From: Sphingobacterium pedocola | GTDB lineage: Bacteria > Bacteroidota > Bacteroidia > Sphingobacteriales > Sphingobacteriaceae | Assembly: GCF_015209965.1 (NCBI RefSeq) | Contig: NZ_MU158690.1 | Location: forward strand, 310,854-374,853 | Reading direction: 5' to 3' | Length of the DNA: 64,000 nt | In this document: piece after piece, positions 1 through 8,180 of the stretch | How the letters are laid out: each line of letters opens with the position of its first letter | Numbering within the stretch: position 1 is the first letter of the stretch | Translations under genes and position numbers: made by a program | The notes under the pieces: model-generated | Told to the model about the DNA's origin: nothing | What the model saw: the letters and a program-made list of their open reading frames with translations, nothing else | Databases searched by the model: none

Positions 1-426
1 CTATGGAATGGAAACACGGCGCATCCAAAGATGAATTCGCAAAACCATGTGATGATGCTTGGCGATCTGTTGGTGTGGTATTATGAGCATCTTGCTGGTA
101 TCAAATCTGCCGATAAGGCCTTTCAGACTATTGTAATGAAACCGGAAATCGTTGGTGATCTGACATTTGTTAACGCATCCTATAACAGTTCGCGTGGTCT
201 GATCGAATCGCACTGGGTTAAATCAAAATCAAACTTTGAGTGGCAGGTCCGTATTCCGGCCAATGCTAAGGCGATCCTGCATATACCTGCCAAAGATCTG
301 CAATCTATTACGGAGAACGGTAAGCGGATTCAGAACAATAGCATGTTTAACGTTCTGGGATCGGAAAACGGTAGGACGACCGTGGAAATTGGATCAGGAC
401 AATATCAATTCAAAACCAAATTGTAA
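1..426 (+). CDS. C-terminal fragment of alpha-L-rhamnosidase (GH78-like)
   Basis: The reading frame is open from the first base of the window, so this is the last 142 residues of a gene that starts to the left. The fragment has the end of an (alpha/alpha)6 barrel (helix containing MMLGDLLVWYYEHLAGI) followed by a small all-beta C-terminal domain, the usual end of GH78 rhamnosidases. It resembles the C-terminus of the complete GH78 protein at 12172-14904, which has HFMLGHLMEWFHANLGGI at the same place. The catalytic part lies outside the window. Family level is inferred from this C-terminal similarity and from context. The next gene starts 5 bases after the stop, so the two are probably cotranscribed. 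Confidence 0.75.
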   Translation, partial: LWNGNTAHPKMNSQNHVMMLGDLLVWYYEHLAGIKSADKAFQTIVMKPEIVGDLTFVNASYNSSRGLIESHWVKSKSNFEWQVRIPANAKAILHIPAKDLQSITENGKRIQNNSMFNVLGSENGRTTVEIGSGQYQFKTKL

Positions 427-431
427 ATCGG

Positions 432-1064
432 ATGAGAATATTACGTATGATCGTCTTTGCGCTATTTATGACAGCAACTGCTGTTGCGCAAGACAAAAGT
501 GGAGAAGAAAGGAAGGCAACCGAGTGGGTGGCTGAATTGAAATTAGCAGATGTTGCAAAGAAGGAAAAAGTGATACAGCTGATCACGGACCACCTTTCTG
601 CAGTAAAAGAATGGCACAATAGTCATCCAGCCAGTACGGTTCCCGCAGGGATCAATCCGTTGACGGGTCAGAAATTAAGTGAATTGGATCGATCCATTAT
701 TGCAGATTCGGCCATGCCCGATAGCGTGCACCACAATGTGATGCAGGGGTTAGGTGAGGTGTTAACTCCAGAACAGGTGATTTTTATTCTTGATAAGTAT
801 ACGATTGGTAAGGTGGACTTTACCATGAAGGGATATTACGCAATTGTACCGGATCTTACGACAGAAGAGGCGAAAACGATTCGTGGGTACTTGGAAGAAG
901 CGCGTGAAATGGCGATCGACTACAAAAATATGAAACAGATTTCGGCCATTTTTGAAATCTATAAAACAAAGTCAGAATCCTATCTGAATGCCAACGGAAG
1001 AAATTGGCGTCAGCTGTTTAAGGACTATGTGAATAAAGTGAAAGCAGAAAAGGAAAAGAAGTGA
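432..1064 (+). CDS. DUF3826 domain protein, secreted
   Basis: This is a 210-residue protein with an N-terminal signal peptide (about residues 1-19, ending AVAQ). The rest is mostly helical and charged. Its pattern (a WV-x-EL-x-L segment near residue 32, the INPLTGQKLSELD segment near residue 75, and the MKGYYAIVPDLT segment near 132) matches the DUF3826 family, which is common beside rhamnosidases and pectin enzymes in Bacteroidota. No catalytic residues are known to me for the family, so no activity is proposed. It probably acts in the periplasm on, or in support of, the same glycan as its neighbours. The gene follows the GH78 stop by 5 bases, and 128 bases separate it from the next gene. 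Confidence 0.75.
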   Translation: MRILRMIVFALFMTATAVAQDKSGEERKATEWVAELKLADVAKKEKVIQLITDHLSAVKEWHNSHPASTVPAGINPLTGQKLSELDRSIIADSAMPDSVHHNVMQGLGEVLTPEQVIFILDKYTIGKVDFTMKGYYAIVPDLTTEEAKTIRGYLEEAREMAIDYKNMKQISAIFEIYKTKSESYLNANGRNWRQLFKDYVNKVKAEKEKK

Positions 1065-1192
1065 TTGAATAGAACGGATCACCTTAAAGGAAAAAAAACA
1101 AAAAAAATGAAACCATCATGATTTTTCAGACCATAAAATGGGATGAATAAATCTGATAGCTTCATCGCTATTAAAAAAACAAATTTAGACGA

Positions 1193-2338
1193 ATGAAAAA
1201 GAAGTTGGCTGCGGCAGTAGTTTTTTGTATCGCATTGTCGGTATCGTTAGCGCAGGAGAATGCGCTGTACAAGTGGAGAAAAGGTATAGTGACGGATGAA
1301 TTTATTTATGAATCTGCACCATTTCCATCGTGTCATTCGGCAACGATGGCCGAAACTCCTCAGGGACTGGTTTACGCTTTTTTTGGCGGAACCCGCGAAC
1401 GCAATCCGGATGTGGAGATCTATGTTTGCCGATATGAGAACGGCAAATGGACTGCCCCCGAATCTGCGGCGGATGGCATACAAGAGGACAGCAGCCGGCT
1501 ACCTACATGGAATCCGGTGTTGTACCAGATTCCGGATGGCGACTTATTACTTTTTTATAAAGTAGGGCCAAAGCCCTCAGAATGGTGGGGTATGCTAAAG
1601 CGTTCCAAAGATCATGGTAAAACTTGGTCGGCAGCGGAGAAGTTGCCAGACGGCTTTTTGGGCCCGATAAAGAATAAACCTATTTTGTTGAGCAATGGTA
1701 ATTTAATCAGCCCTACCAGTACCGAAGGAAATGGATGGAATATTCACTTCGAAATTAGCGCTGATTTTGGTAAAACCTGGCGTAAGACAGGATCGATTGA
1801 TCGCGGTGTCGATAATGTAAATGCGATACAGCCCAGTATTTTGGATCATGGAAATGGAAAATTGCAAATTTTGGCAAGAAGTCGCAATTGGGCTATTGTA
1901 GAATCTTGGTCTACCGACAATGGAGAGACCTGGACTCCTTTGGTAAAGAGTAGCTTACCAAACAACAATTCGGGTACGGATGCCGTAACAATGAAAAATG
2001 GTACCCATGTGCTGGTGTACAACCATGTATTACCTCCGTCTGATAATCCGAAGGGAAAACGCACACCATTGAACGTGTCTATTTCCAAGGATGGTAAAAA
2101 TTGGGATGCTGTATTAATCCTGGAGGACTCACCGATCAGCCAATATTCCTATCCCGCTGTTATACAGACGAAAGATGGACTGCTGCATTTTGCTTACACC
2201 TGGAGACGTGAGAAAATGAAACATGTGGTCGTGGATCCGGCAAAACTGAAAAAGAGAAAGATTAAAAATGGAATATGGCCAACGGTAAAAGGGTACAGCT
2301 TGCCAGAAGAAGAACCCTATAAAGCAGAAGAGGAGTAA
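1193..2338 (+). CDS. Sialidase-fold (BNR/Asp-box) exo-glycosidase-like protein
   Basis: This is a 381-residue protein with a signal peptide (residues 1-20, ending SLAQ). It carries a six-bladed propeller signature: three clear Asp-boxes (SKDHGKTW, SADFGKTW, STDNGETW) and one degenerate (SKDGKNW). An arginine-bearing segment (FFGGTRERNPDVEIYV) near residue 65 is typical of the BNR_2 sialidase-like group. True GH33 sialidases share the fold, but the locus has no sialic-acid catabolic genes. In pectin loci this fold is also used on Kdo/Dha-type ketosugars and by lyases. The real substrate therefore cannot be read from sequence. It is likely periplasmic, part of the left glycosidase operon, 17 bases before the alcohol dehydrogenase gene. 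Confidence 0.7.
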   Translation: MKKKLAAAVVFCIALSVSLAQENALYKWRKGIVTDEFIYESAPFPSCHSATMAETPQGLVYAFFGGTRERNPDVEIYVCRYENGKWTAPESAADGIQEDSSRLPTWNPVLYQIPDGDLLLFYKVGPKPSEWWGMLKRSKDHGKTWSAAEKLPDGFLGPIKNKPILLSNGNLISPTSTEGNGWNIHFEISADFGKTWRKTGSIDRGVDNVNAIQPSILDHGNGKLQILARSRNWAIVESWSTDNGETWTPLVKSSLPNNNSGTDAVTMKNGTHVLVYNHVLPPSDNPKGKRTPLNVSISKDGKNWDAVLILEDSPISQYSYPAVIQTKDGLLHFAYTWRREKMKHVVVDPAKLKKRKIKNGIWPTVKGYSLPEEEPYKAEEE

Positions 2339-2355
2339 CTGATAGTTAATTGTAT

Positions 2356-3507
2356 ATGTCAACAAGTCGTGTGTTAAAAATAAATTTCCCGGGTAAATTG
2401 GTGTTTGGGAATGGGGTGTTAAAGCAACTGGAAGAGGACCTTATCCACATGCAGTGCAGGGGAATCATCTTGATGACTATCGCTCCTTTAATGGATCAGT
2501 TAGCGCCCTTCATACAGGCGCTGCGCGATCATTCTATTCAGGTTACTGTGGACACGAGCATTGTACAGGAACCCACCTTCGCTGATTTTCGGAAGATTAT
2601 GGAACAGTTTCATTCTGCTGATGTGGACACCGTGGTAGGAATAGGAGGAGGTAGCGTTTTAGATGTTGCGAAATTGGTTGCCGCACAATTGGGCAACACC
2701 CAAACCTTAGAGGAGATCGTTGGAAATGGGTTGTTGGAAGGACGAGGGAAGCGTTTGATTTGTATACCGGCTACATCCGGTACAGGAAGCGAGGTCTCTC
2801 CCAATGCTATTTTAGTCGATGACGAAGGGCAAAAGAAGGGTATAATCAGTCCATTTTTAGTCCCGGATATGGTATATGCTGATCCACTGCTAACCTTAAG
2901 CCTGCCCGCTTCCATTACGGCAGCTACAGGTCTGGATGCATTAACGCACTGTCTGGAAGCTTACACCAACAAGTTTTCACAGCCCTTTATTGACATGTAT
3001 GCTTTTGAAGGTATGCGTTTGATTGCGTCCAACCTGGAAGAAGCGGTAAATAATGGAGGTAATGAGGAGGCCCGAAGCCAGGTCGCCTTGGGTAGTATCT
3101 TGGGTGGTTTCTGTCTAGGTCCGGTCAATACCGCAGGGGTTCATGCCTTGTCTTATCCATTGGGGAGTTTATTCCACTTACCTCACGGGCTATCAAATGC
3201 ATTATTGTTGCCTTATGTGATGGAATACAACTATAGCGCAAGTCCAAAGAAATATGCTGAGGTAGCTATTGCCTTGGGCTGCAACAGAGGAGCGACAGAT
3301 GAAGAAACAGCACACGCTGGAATAGCGAAAATAAAAGAACTTATAAAAGTTTGCGGTATACCCGCTCGCTTGCGCGAATTGGATATCCCGAAAGATGCTA
3401 TTCCACAGATGGCGGAAGATGCCATGAAAATTACAAGATTATTGGTGAATAATCCGAGAGAAATTAAATTGTCAGATGCGATATCCATTTTTAATGCCGC
3501 CTATTAA
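2356..3507 (+). CDS. Iron-containing alcohol dehydrogenase
   Basis: This is a 383-residue cytoplasmic NAD(P)-dependent dehydrogenase of the Fe-ADH family (PF00465). It shows the nucleotide-binding GGGSVLDVAK motif (near residue 97). The metal ligands fit the family: the Asp and His of GLDALTHCLEAY, then the two His of the HALSYPLGSLFHLPHG region. The frame is open to a TTG two codons upstream (2350), but the ATG at 2356 is preferred. Family members reduce or oxidise small aldehydes and alcohols such as lactaldehyde, or act on semialdehydes. Here the gene precedes a DapA-like aldolase by 3 bases, so it may process the aldehyde released by retro-aldol cleavage. That substrate link is inference. 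Confidence 0.9.
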   Translation: MSTSRVLKINFPGKLVFGNGVLKQLEEDLIHMQCRGIILMTIAPLMDQLAPFIQALRDHSIQVTVDTSIVQEPTFADFRKIMEQFHSADVDTVVGIGGGSVLDVAKLVAAQLGNTQTLEEIVGNGLLEGRGKRLICIPATSGTGSEVSPNAILVDDEGQKKGIISPFLVPDMVYADPLLTLSLPASITAATGLDALTHCLEAYTNKFSQPFIDMYAFEGMRLIASNLEEAVNNGGNEEARSQVALGSILGGFCLGPVNTAGVHALSYPLGSLFHLPHGLSNALLLPYVMEYNYSASPKKYAEVAIALGCNRGATDEETAHAGIAKIKELIKVCGIPARLRELDIPKDAIPQMAEDAMKITRLLVNNPREIKLSDAISIFNAAY

Positions 3508-3510
3508 TTT

Positions 3511-4446
3511 ATGAAAGAAGATAAAATGAAAGATACTATTGTTCCTGTAGTTGCGCCACTCCATCAGGATCGTACGTTGGATAAGGACGCTGTAGGGCGT
3601 ATTTTCGCGTACTTATATGCACATAATGCAATTCCATTTATATTGGGGACAACAGGCGAGTCTGCTTCACTTTCCAATGCCTTCAAAGAAGAGTACCTAC
3701 AAGCGGCTTTTGCAAGTAAGGTGGAAGGGCAAGAAGTTTACGTGGGGATTTCGTCTAATATACTGGAAGAATCCGTTGATTTGGCGCAGCAGGCGTACGA
3801 TCTAGGTGTAAAAGCGGTAGCAGCAACATTACCCACCTATTATAAGCTTTCAGATACACAGATGGAGAATTATTTTCTGCAGCTAGCTGAAAAATGCCCT
3901 GCTGATTTGATTATCTACAATATTCCTGCGACGACACATATGTCAATTCCACTGTCTTTATTGGACAAATTGAGCTACCATCCAAAAATCGTTGGGGTTA
4001 AGGATTCCGAAAGAAGTATAGAAAGGCTGGATCAGTCGTTATCGTTGTGGGCGGATCGGGCAGATTTTAAACATTACATGGGGTGGGCAGCGCAGTCTGC
4101 TTATGCCATGATCAACGGTAGTGCCGGAATAGTGCCCAGTTCGGGTAATTTTGCCCCTGCTATTTATCAACAGATGTGCCTCGCAGTACAGGATGGCGAC
4201 GCGAGTTTAGCGTATGCATTGCAGAAGCAGTCGGACGATTTGGGTGCATTATACCAAACGGACAAATCATTGGGCGAATCCCTATGGGCGTTAAAAGTTC
4301 TGATGAAAGAGCTAGGCCTATGTGATGCGTATATGATGCCACCGTTACACGCATTGGACGTAGCGGAGGAGACTAAACTGATTTCCGCATTCCAAGAGTT
4401 AATTAACAAAGAAAGTATAAAATTGAATATTACGAATAATGTCTAA
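3511..4446 (+). CDS. DapA-family (dihydrodipicolinate synthase-like) aldolase/lyase
   Basis: This is a 311-residue TIM-barrel class I aldolase of the DapA/NAL family. It has the GTTGESASL pyruvate-binding loop near residue 47, the proton-relay Tyr in LIIYNIPATT and the Schiff-base Lys in GVKDSE. It starts 3 bases after the alcohol dehydrogenase and overlaps the pdxA-like gene by 8 bases. True DapA acts in lysine synthesis, but in this catabolic operon the protein is more likely a 2-keto-3-deoxy-sugar-acid aldolase or dehydratase that yields pyruvate and an aldehyde. A second in-frame ATG lies five codons downstream at 3526. Family is certain; substrate is not. Confidence 0.88.
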   Translation: MKEDKMKDTIVPVVAPLHQDRTLDKDAVGRIFAYLYAHNAIPFILGTTGESASLSNAFKEEYLQAAFASKVEGQEVYVGISSNILEESVDLAQQAYDLGVKAVAATLPTYYKLSDTQMENYFLQLAEKCPADLIIYNIPATTHMSIPLSLLDKLSYHPKIVGVKDSERSIERLDQSLSLWADRADFKHYMGWAAQSAYAMINGSAGIVPSSGNFAPAIYQQMCLAVQDGDASLAYALQKQSDDLGALYQTDKSLGESLWALKVLMKELGLCDAYMMPPLHALDVAEETKLISAFQELINKESIKLNITNNV

Positions 4447-5467
4447 ACCTATCATTGGTATTACCATGGGTGATCCGGCTAGTATTGGTCCAGAGATTGC
4501 GTTAAAAGCGGCTCTAAATCCGCATATTTATGAGATCTGTAAGCCCTTGCTGGTGGGGGATATGGGTGTTTTCGAACATATTGCTAGATCGCTCGGGATG
4601 GATATCAAATTACATGCTGTAGACCGTGTAGCCGATGCACTATTCCAGTATGGCACGGTAGATATCTTCGATCTCAACAATACGAATCTGGAAAAGGTAA
4701 CTTTCGGAGAGATTTCTGCCGAGGCGGGTAAGGCTTCTTTTGAAGCGGTGACGAAAGTGATTGACCTCGCGCTGAAGGGACAGGTGCAAGCCACTGTGAC
4801 GGGCCCCATCAACAAAAAATCGATAAATGAAGCAGGACATCACTTTGCGGGACATACCGAGATCTATGCACACTATACGGGTACGAAAAAGTATGCGATG
4901 CTGTTGGTAGAGGATAACTTAAAAGTGATTCACGTATCGACGCATGTTTCGCTCCGCCAGGCCTGTGATCTTGTGAAAAAGGAACGGATTATAGAGGTCG
5001 TCGAGCTATTACAAAATGGCTTAATTAGCCTTGGTGAAAAAAATCTGAAAATCGGTATTGCAGGATTAAATCCGCATGCAGGTGATTCCGGGCTCTTCGG
5101 TACAGAAGATGACGAAGAGATTTTGCCGGCAGTAGAACAGGCGCGCGCAATGGGTTATGATGTGGATGGACCAGTTCCTGCTGATACCTTGTTTTCAAAG
5201 GCGGCGACGGGTCACTATGGTGGTATTGTAGCCATGTATCACGATCAGGGACACATTCCCTTTAAGTTGACAGGCTTTAAGTGGAATGCGGAGAAGAAAC
5301 AGATGGATAGTGTAAAAGGTGTCAATATTACGATGGGACTGCCGATCATTCGTACATCGGTAGATCATGGTACTGCGTTTGAGATTGCGGGTAAGGGTGT
5401 TGCAAGTCCTGATGCAATGATTTTGGCAATTGAGTCGGCAGTGCAGCTTACACAAAATAAATCTTAA
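4439..5467 (+). CDS. pdxA2: PdxA-family dehydrogenase (PdxA2-like, 4-phospho-sugar-acid dehydrogenase)
   Basis: This is a 342-residue member of the PdxA family. It has the N-terminal GITMGDPASIGPEI signature. The metal-binding histidines are visible in GHTEIYAHYTG, in VSTHVSLRQA and in AMYHDQGHIPFK. Its genetic partner is a DUF1537 kinase 7 bases downstream. Published work on DUF1537 kinases showed that adjacent PdxA homologues (PdxA2) oxidise and decarboxylate 4-phospho-D-threonate or 4-phospho-D-erythronate to dihydroxyacetone phosphate. That role fits better than vitamin B6 synthesis here. It overlaps the upstream aldolase stop by 8 bases (ATGTCTAA), implying translational coupling. The exact acid sugar is inferred by context only. 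Confidence 0.88.
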   Translation: MSKPIIGITMGDPASIGPEIALKAALNPHIYEICKPLLVGDMGVFEHIARSLGMDIKLHAVDRVADALFQYGTVDIFDLNNTNLEKVTFGEISAEAGKASFEAVTKVIDLALKGQVQATVTGPINKKSINEAGHHFAGHTEIYAHYTGTKKYAMLLVEDNLKVIHVSTHVSLRQACDLVKKERIIEVVELLQNGLISLGEKNLKIGIAGLNPHAGDSGLFGTEDDEEILPAVEQARAMGYDVDGPVPADTLFSKAATGHYGGIVAMYHDQGHIPFKLTGFKWNAEKKQMDSVKGVNITMGLPIIRTSVDHGTAFEIAGKGVASPDAMILAIESAVQLTQNKS

Positions 5468-5474
5468 AGCTGCG

Positions 5475-6599
5475 ATGGCATTCATCTTGGTTATAGCAGA
5501 TGATCTGACAGGGGCCGCCGAATTGGGGGGTGTTGCTTTGCGCTACAATCTTACTGCTGAGGTGGTACACGACTTGTCCGAAAAGTTGTATACCGATGTG
5601 TGTATATTGAATACCAATACCAGATCTTTAAAAGAAGATCAGGTATTATCACATCTGCATAATCTATTCCAGGCAATCGAGATAAATAATTTTACATTTA
5701 TTTACCTTAAATTCGATTCGGCATTGCGTGGGCATATCTACCAAGAGGTGACATTTTATCAACAGCTTTTCGGGGTAAATAGGCTTATATTTTGTCCTGC
5801 CAATCCTGTTTTTGGCCGAATTATCGATAAGGGGATGTATTGGGTAAACGATAAACTTATTCATCAGACAGCTTTTGCACACGATCCGGAATTTCCGATT
5901 CATACTTCGACGGTGTTAGATCTGTTGGACGCAGCAAGTAATTGGCAATTATTATCGGTTGACGATGAACTGGAAAAGGAAGGTGTTTATGTCGCTGAAG
6001 TAAAAAGGCAAAAAGACGTGCAGCGATTGGCCTCGCGGTCTGCTGATGCTCGTCTTGCAGCAGGAGGCGCGGCTTTTTTCAATGAATTGCTCGCGCAACG
6101 GTTTCCATTGGGACTGAATGAACAGCACGATAGCGTTGAACGTGTTCAAGAACCGGTATTGTTTATTTGTGGATCAACCCACGAAAATTCACGGCAATGG
6201 ATAAACCAAGTGCCCTCACAATACGTCTTATCGTGGGACGGAGTAGATCCGAATATCGTTTACGATTTAGCGACGGTGTTAAATACGTATGGAAAGGCGG
6301 TTTTCGCTTTGCATACACAGGTGCAGGCCGAAGCAGCAGTCGTCCGAGAAAAAATGGCAGAAATCGTGGCTGTTGTACAGTCCCGTCAAATTATAAAGGA
6401 ATTGTGCATCGAAGGCGGAGCGACGGCTTATGAAGTTTTAAAAAAATTAGGAATTACAGGTTTTACGCCAGTCAGCGAGTTGGACCAAGGTGTGATACGT
6501 GCAAAGGTACGAGACGGGGAGCTCTATCTAACGTTGAAACCCGGAAGTTATACTTGGCGTAGAGATCTGTTCAAATTTGATACGCATTTAAACCAATAA
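5475..6599 (+). CDS. DUF1537 four-carbon acid-sugar kinase family protein
   Basis: This is a 374-residue cytoplasmic protein with the diagnostic N-terminal ADDLTGAAE substrate-binding motif. The C-terminal half carries the nucleotide-binding features GGATAYEVL and LKPGSYTW. The frame opens at TTG 5430, but the ATG at 5475 places the motif nine residues from the start, as in the family, and avoids overlap with pdxA2. Family members phosphorylate D-threonate, L-threonate, D-erythronate and related acid sugars (DtnK, LtnK, DenK, OtnK), and also the 3-oxo-isoapionate intermediate of apiose breakdown. It is somewhat shorter than usual members (about 400-430). The symporter gene starts 3 bases after its stop. 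Confidence 0.88.
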   Translation: MAFILVIADDLTGAAELGGVALRYNLTAEVVHDLSEKLYTDVCILNTNTRSLKEDQVLSHLHNLFQAIEINNFTFIYLKFDSALRGHIYQEVTFYQQLFGVNRLIFCPANPVFGRIIDKGMYWVNDKLIHQTAFAHDPEFPIHTSTVLDLLDAASNWQLLSVDDELEKEGVYVAEVKRQKDVQRLASRSADARLAAGGAAFFNELLAQRFPLGLNEQHDSVERVQEPVLFICGSTHENSRQWINQVPSQYVLSWDGVDPNIVYDLATVLNTYGKAVFALHTQVQAEAAVVREKMAEIVAVVQSRQIIKELCIEGGATAYEVLKKLGITGFTPVSELDQGVIRAKVRDGELYLTLKPGSYTWRRDLFKFDTHLNQ

Positions 6600-6602
6600 A
6601 TA

Positions 6603-8180
6603 ATGAGTAAACCTATTTTGAGTGTTTTGGATTATGGTATTATTGTAGCCGTACTGCTGATTACGCTGTATTTCGGACTACGATATGCGAAGAATCAAAA
6701 AACGACCGAAGATTATTTTTCAGCAAAAGGACGTGTACCGTCTTGGGCTATTGGTATGTCTTTGTTGGCTACACTAATTAGTAGCGTTACTTTTCTGGGC
6801 TATCCTGCAGAGGGTTACTCCAACAACTGGATTCTCTTGGTGCAGGGCTTAATGGTTCCTCTTGTCCTTCTGGGGACAGTCTGGTTCATTGTGCCGCTCT
6901 ATCGGAGAGTCATAGGGCTGAGTACGTATGAGTACTTTGAAAAGCGATTTGGAAATTTTGCACGATACTACAGTTCCATTGCTTTCGTTTTACGCCAGTT
7001 TTCTGGTATGGGAACGGTACTTTACTTATTGGCGGTCGCTTTATCGAGTATGACCAATATAAATACGTATTGGATTATTATTGTGGTGGGATCCATTATT
7101 GTTATCGTCAATCTCTTAGGAGGTATAGAGGCGGTGATCTGGTTAGATGTTTTCCAAGGCTTTATGTTATTTGCCAGTGGTATCTTATGTCTTTTGGTGC
7201 TTATCTTTTCGATAAAAGGAGGCATACCTGAAATATGGCGGATTGCATCCGAGAATGGAAGGACAGGTTTCGGGCCTTATGATTTGGACTTCTCACGATT
7301 AACATTCGTCGTGATGGCTATTAACGGTATGTTTTATGCGATCCAGAAATACGGCACGGACCAAACGGTAATACAACGCTATTTGACTGCTCGCTCCGAT
7401 AAATCGGCAATAAAAGCTTCTTTACTGGGTATCTTGCTTACTGTTCCGGTGTGGTCGTTGTTTATGTTCATCGGTACGGCACTTTTTGTATATTATACAA
7501 AAAATAGCCTGCCTGATGATATCGGCCCAAATAGTGTATTCCCTTACTTTATTATGAGTAATTTACCAATGGGAGTCGTCGGATTTATTTTGGCAGCAAT
7601 GGTTTCGGCTGCAATTTGTAGCTTAAGCGCGGATCTTAATTCGTTAGCAGCTGTCGGTGTTGAAGATTATTATAGAAAGTTGCGGCCGAAATTGGCAGAT
7701 AGGAGCTATTTAATGGCAGGCAGATGGATGGTTGCTATAGCGGGGCTTATTTCTGTTGTCATTGGTTTCATATACATCAATTTGGGCAGTGAAAGTATTC
7801 TGGGAATTATCTTCACGCTGTATGCTATTTTCTCTGGAGGTATTGTTGGTGTTTTCCTTTTGGGTGTATTTTCTACCCGTGCCAACAACCAGGGGGTTAA
7901 TATTGCGATTGTCGTTTGTATTGTTTTTACGGCATACGCCTTTCTGAGCAGTACAGAAATAGAGATTCGCGGAGAGCAAATTATGATATTGGATTTGGGA
8001 AGATTTAATTTTACGCATAATAAATTGATGTTAGGAGTATATAGTCACCTGATCGTTATTATTGTGGGGTATGTGGCCAGTTTGTTCTTCCCCAAACCCG
8101 TTTTAGATCCCAATTTATTTTACAACGGTTGGAAAGCTTCTCAGAAAATCGAAAAAGAAAAAGGAGGCTCTTATGAATAA
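6603..8180 (+). CDS. Sodium:solute symporter (SSS family)
   Basis: This is a 525-residue polytopic inner-membrane protein with roughly 13-14 hydrophobic segments, the first at residues 9-27. It carries SSS-family features such as IGMSLLATLISSVTFLGYPA and the sodium-site helix around MVSAAICSLSADLNSLAAV. It would import a sugar or sugar acid with Na+. Its position, 3 bases after the acid-sugar kinase and overlapping the esterase gene by 8 bases, suggests the substrate of the acid-sugar module. It differs clearly from the other two SSS proteins in the window. Confidence 0.9.
   Translation: MSKPILSVLDYGIIVAVLLITLYFGLRYAKNQKTTEDYFSAKGRVPSWAIGMSLLATLISSVTFLGYPAEGYSNNWILLVQGLMVPLVLLGTVWFIVPLYRRVIGLSTYEYFEKRFGNFARYYSSIAFVLRQFSGMGTVLYLLAVALSSMTNINTYWIIIVVGSIIVIVNLLGGIEAVIWLDVFQGFMLFASGILCLLVLIFSIKGGIPEIWRIASENGRTGFGPYDLDFSRLTFVVMAINGMFYAIQKYGTDQTVIQRYLTARSDKSAIKASLLGILLTVPVWSLFMFIGTALFVYYTKNSLPDDIGPNSVFPYFIMSNLPMGVVGFILAAMVSAAICSLSADLNSLAAVGVEDYYRKLRPKLADRSYLMAGRWMVAIAGLISVVIGFIYINLGSESILGIIFTLYAIFSGGIVGVFLLGVFSTRANNQGVNIAIVVCIVFTAYAFLSSTEIEIRGEQIMILDLGRFNFTHNKLMLGVYSHLIVIIVGYVASLFFPKPVLDPNLFYNGWKASQKIEKEKGGSYE

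Noticed and set aside
3511..4446. DapA as the lysine-pathway dihydrodipicolinate synthase
   Set aside because: It is translationally coupled to acid-sugar genes and has no lysine-pathway neighbour.
4439..5467. PdxA as a vitamin B6 biosynthesis enzyme
   Set aside because: The neighbours are a DUF1537 kinase, an aldolase and a symporter, not pdxJ or serC; the catabolic PdxA2 role fits better.
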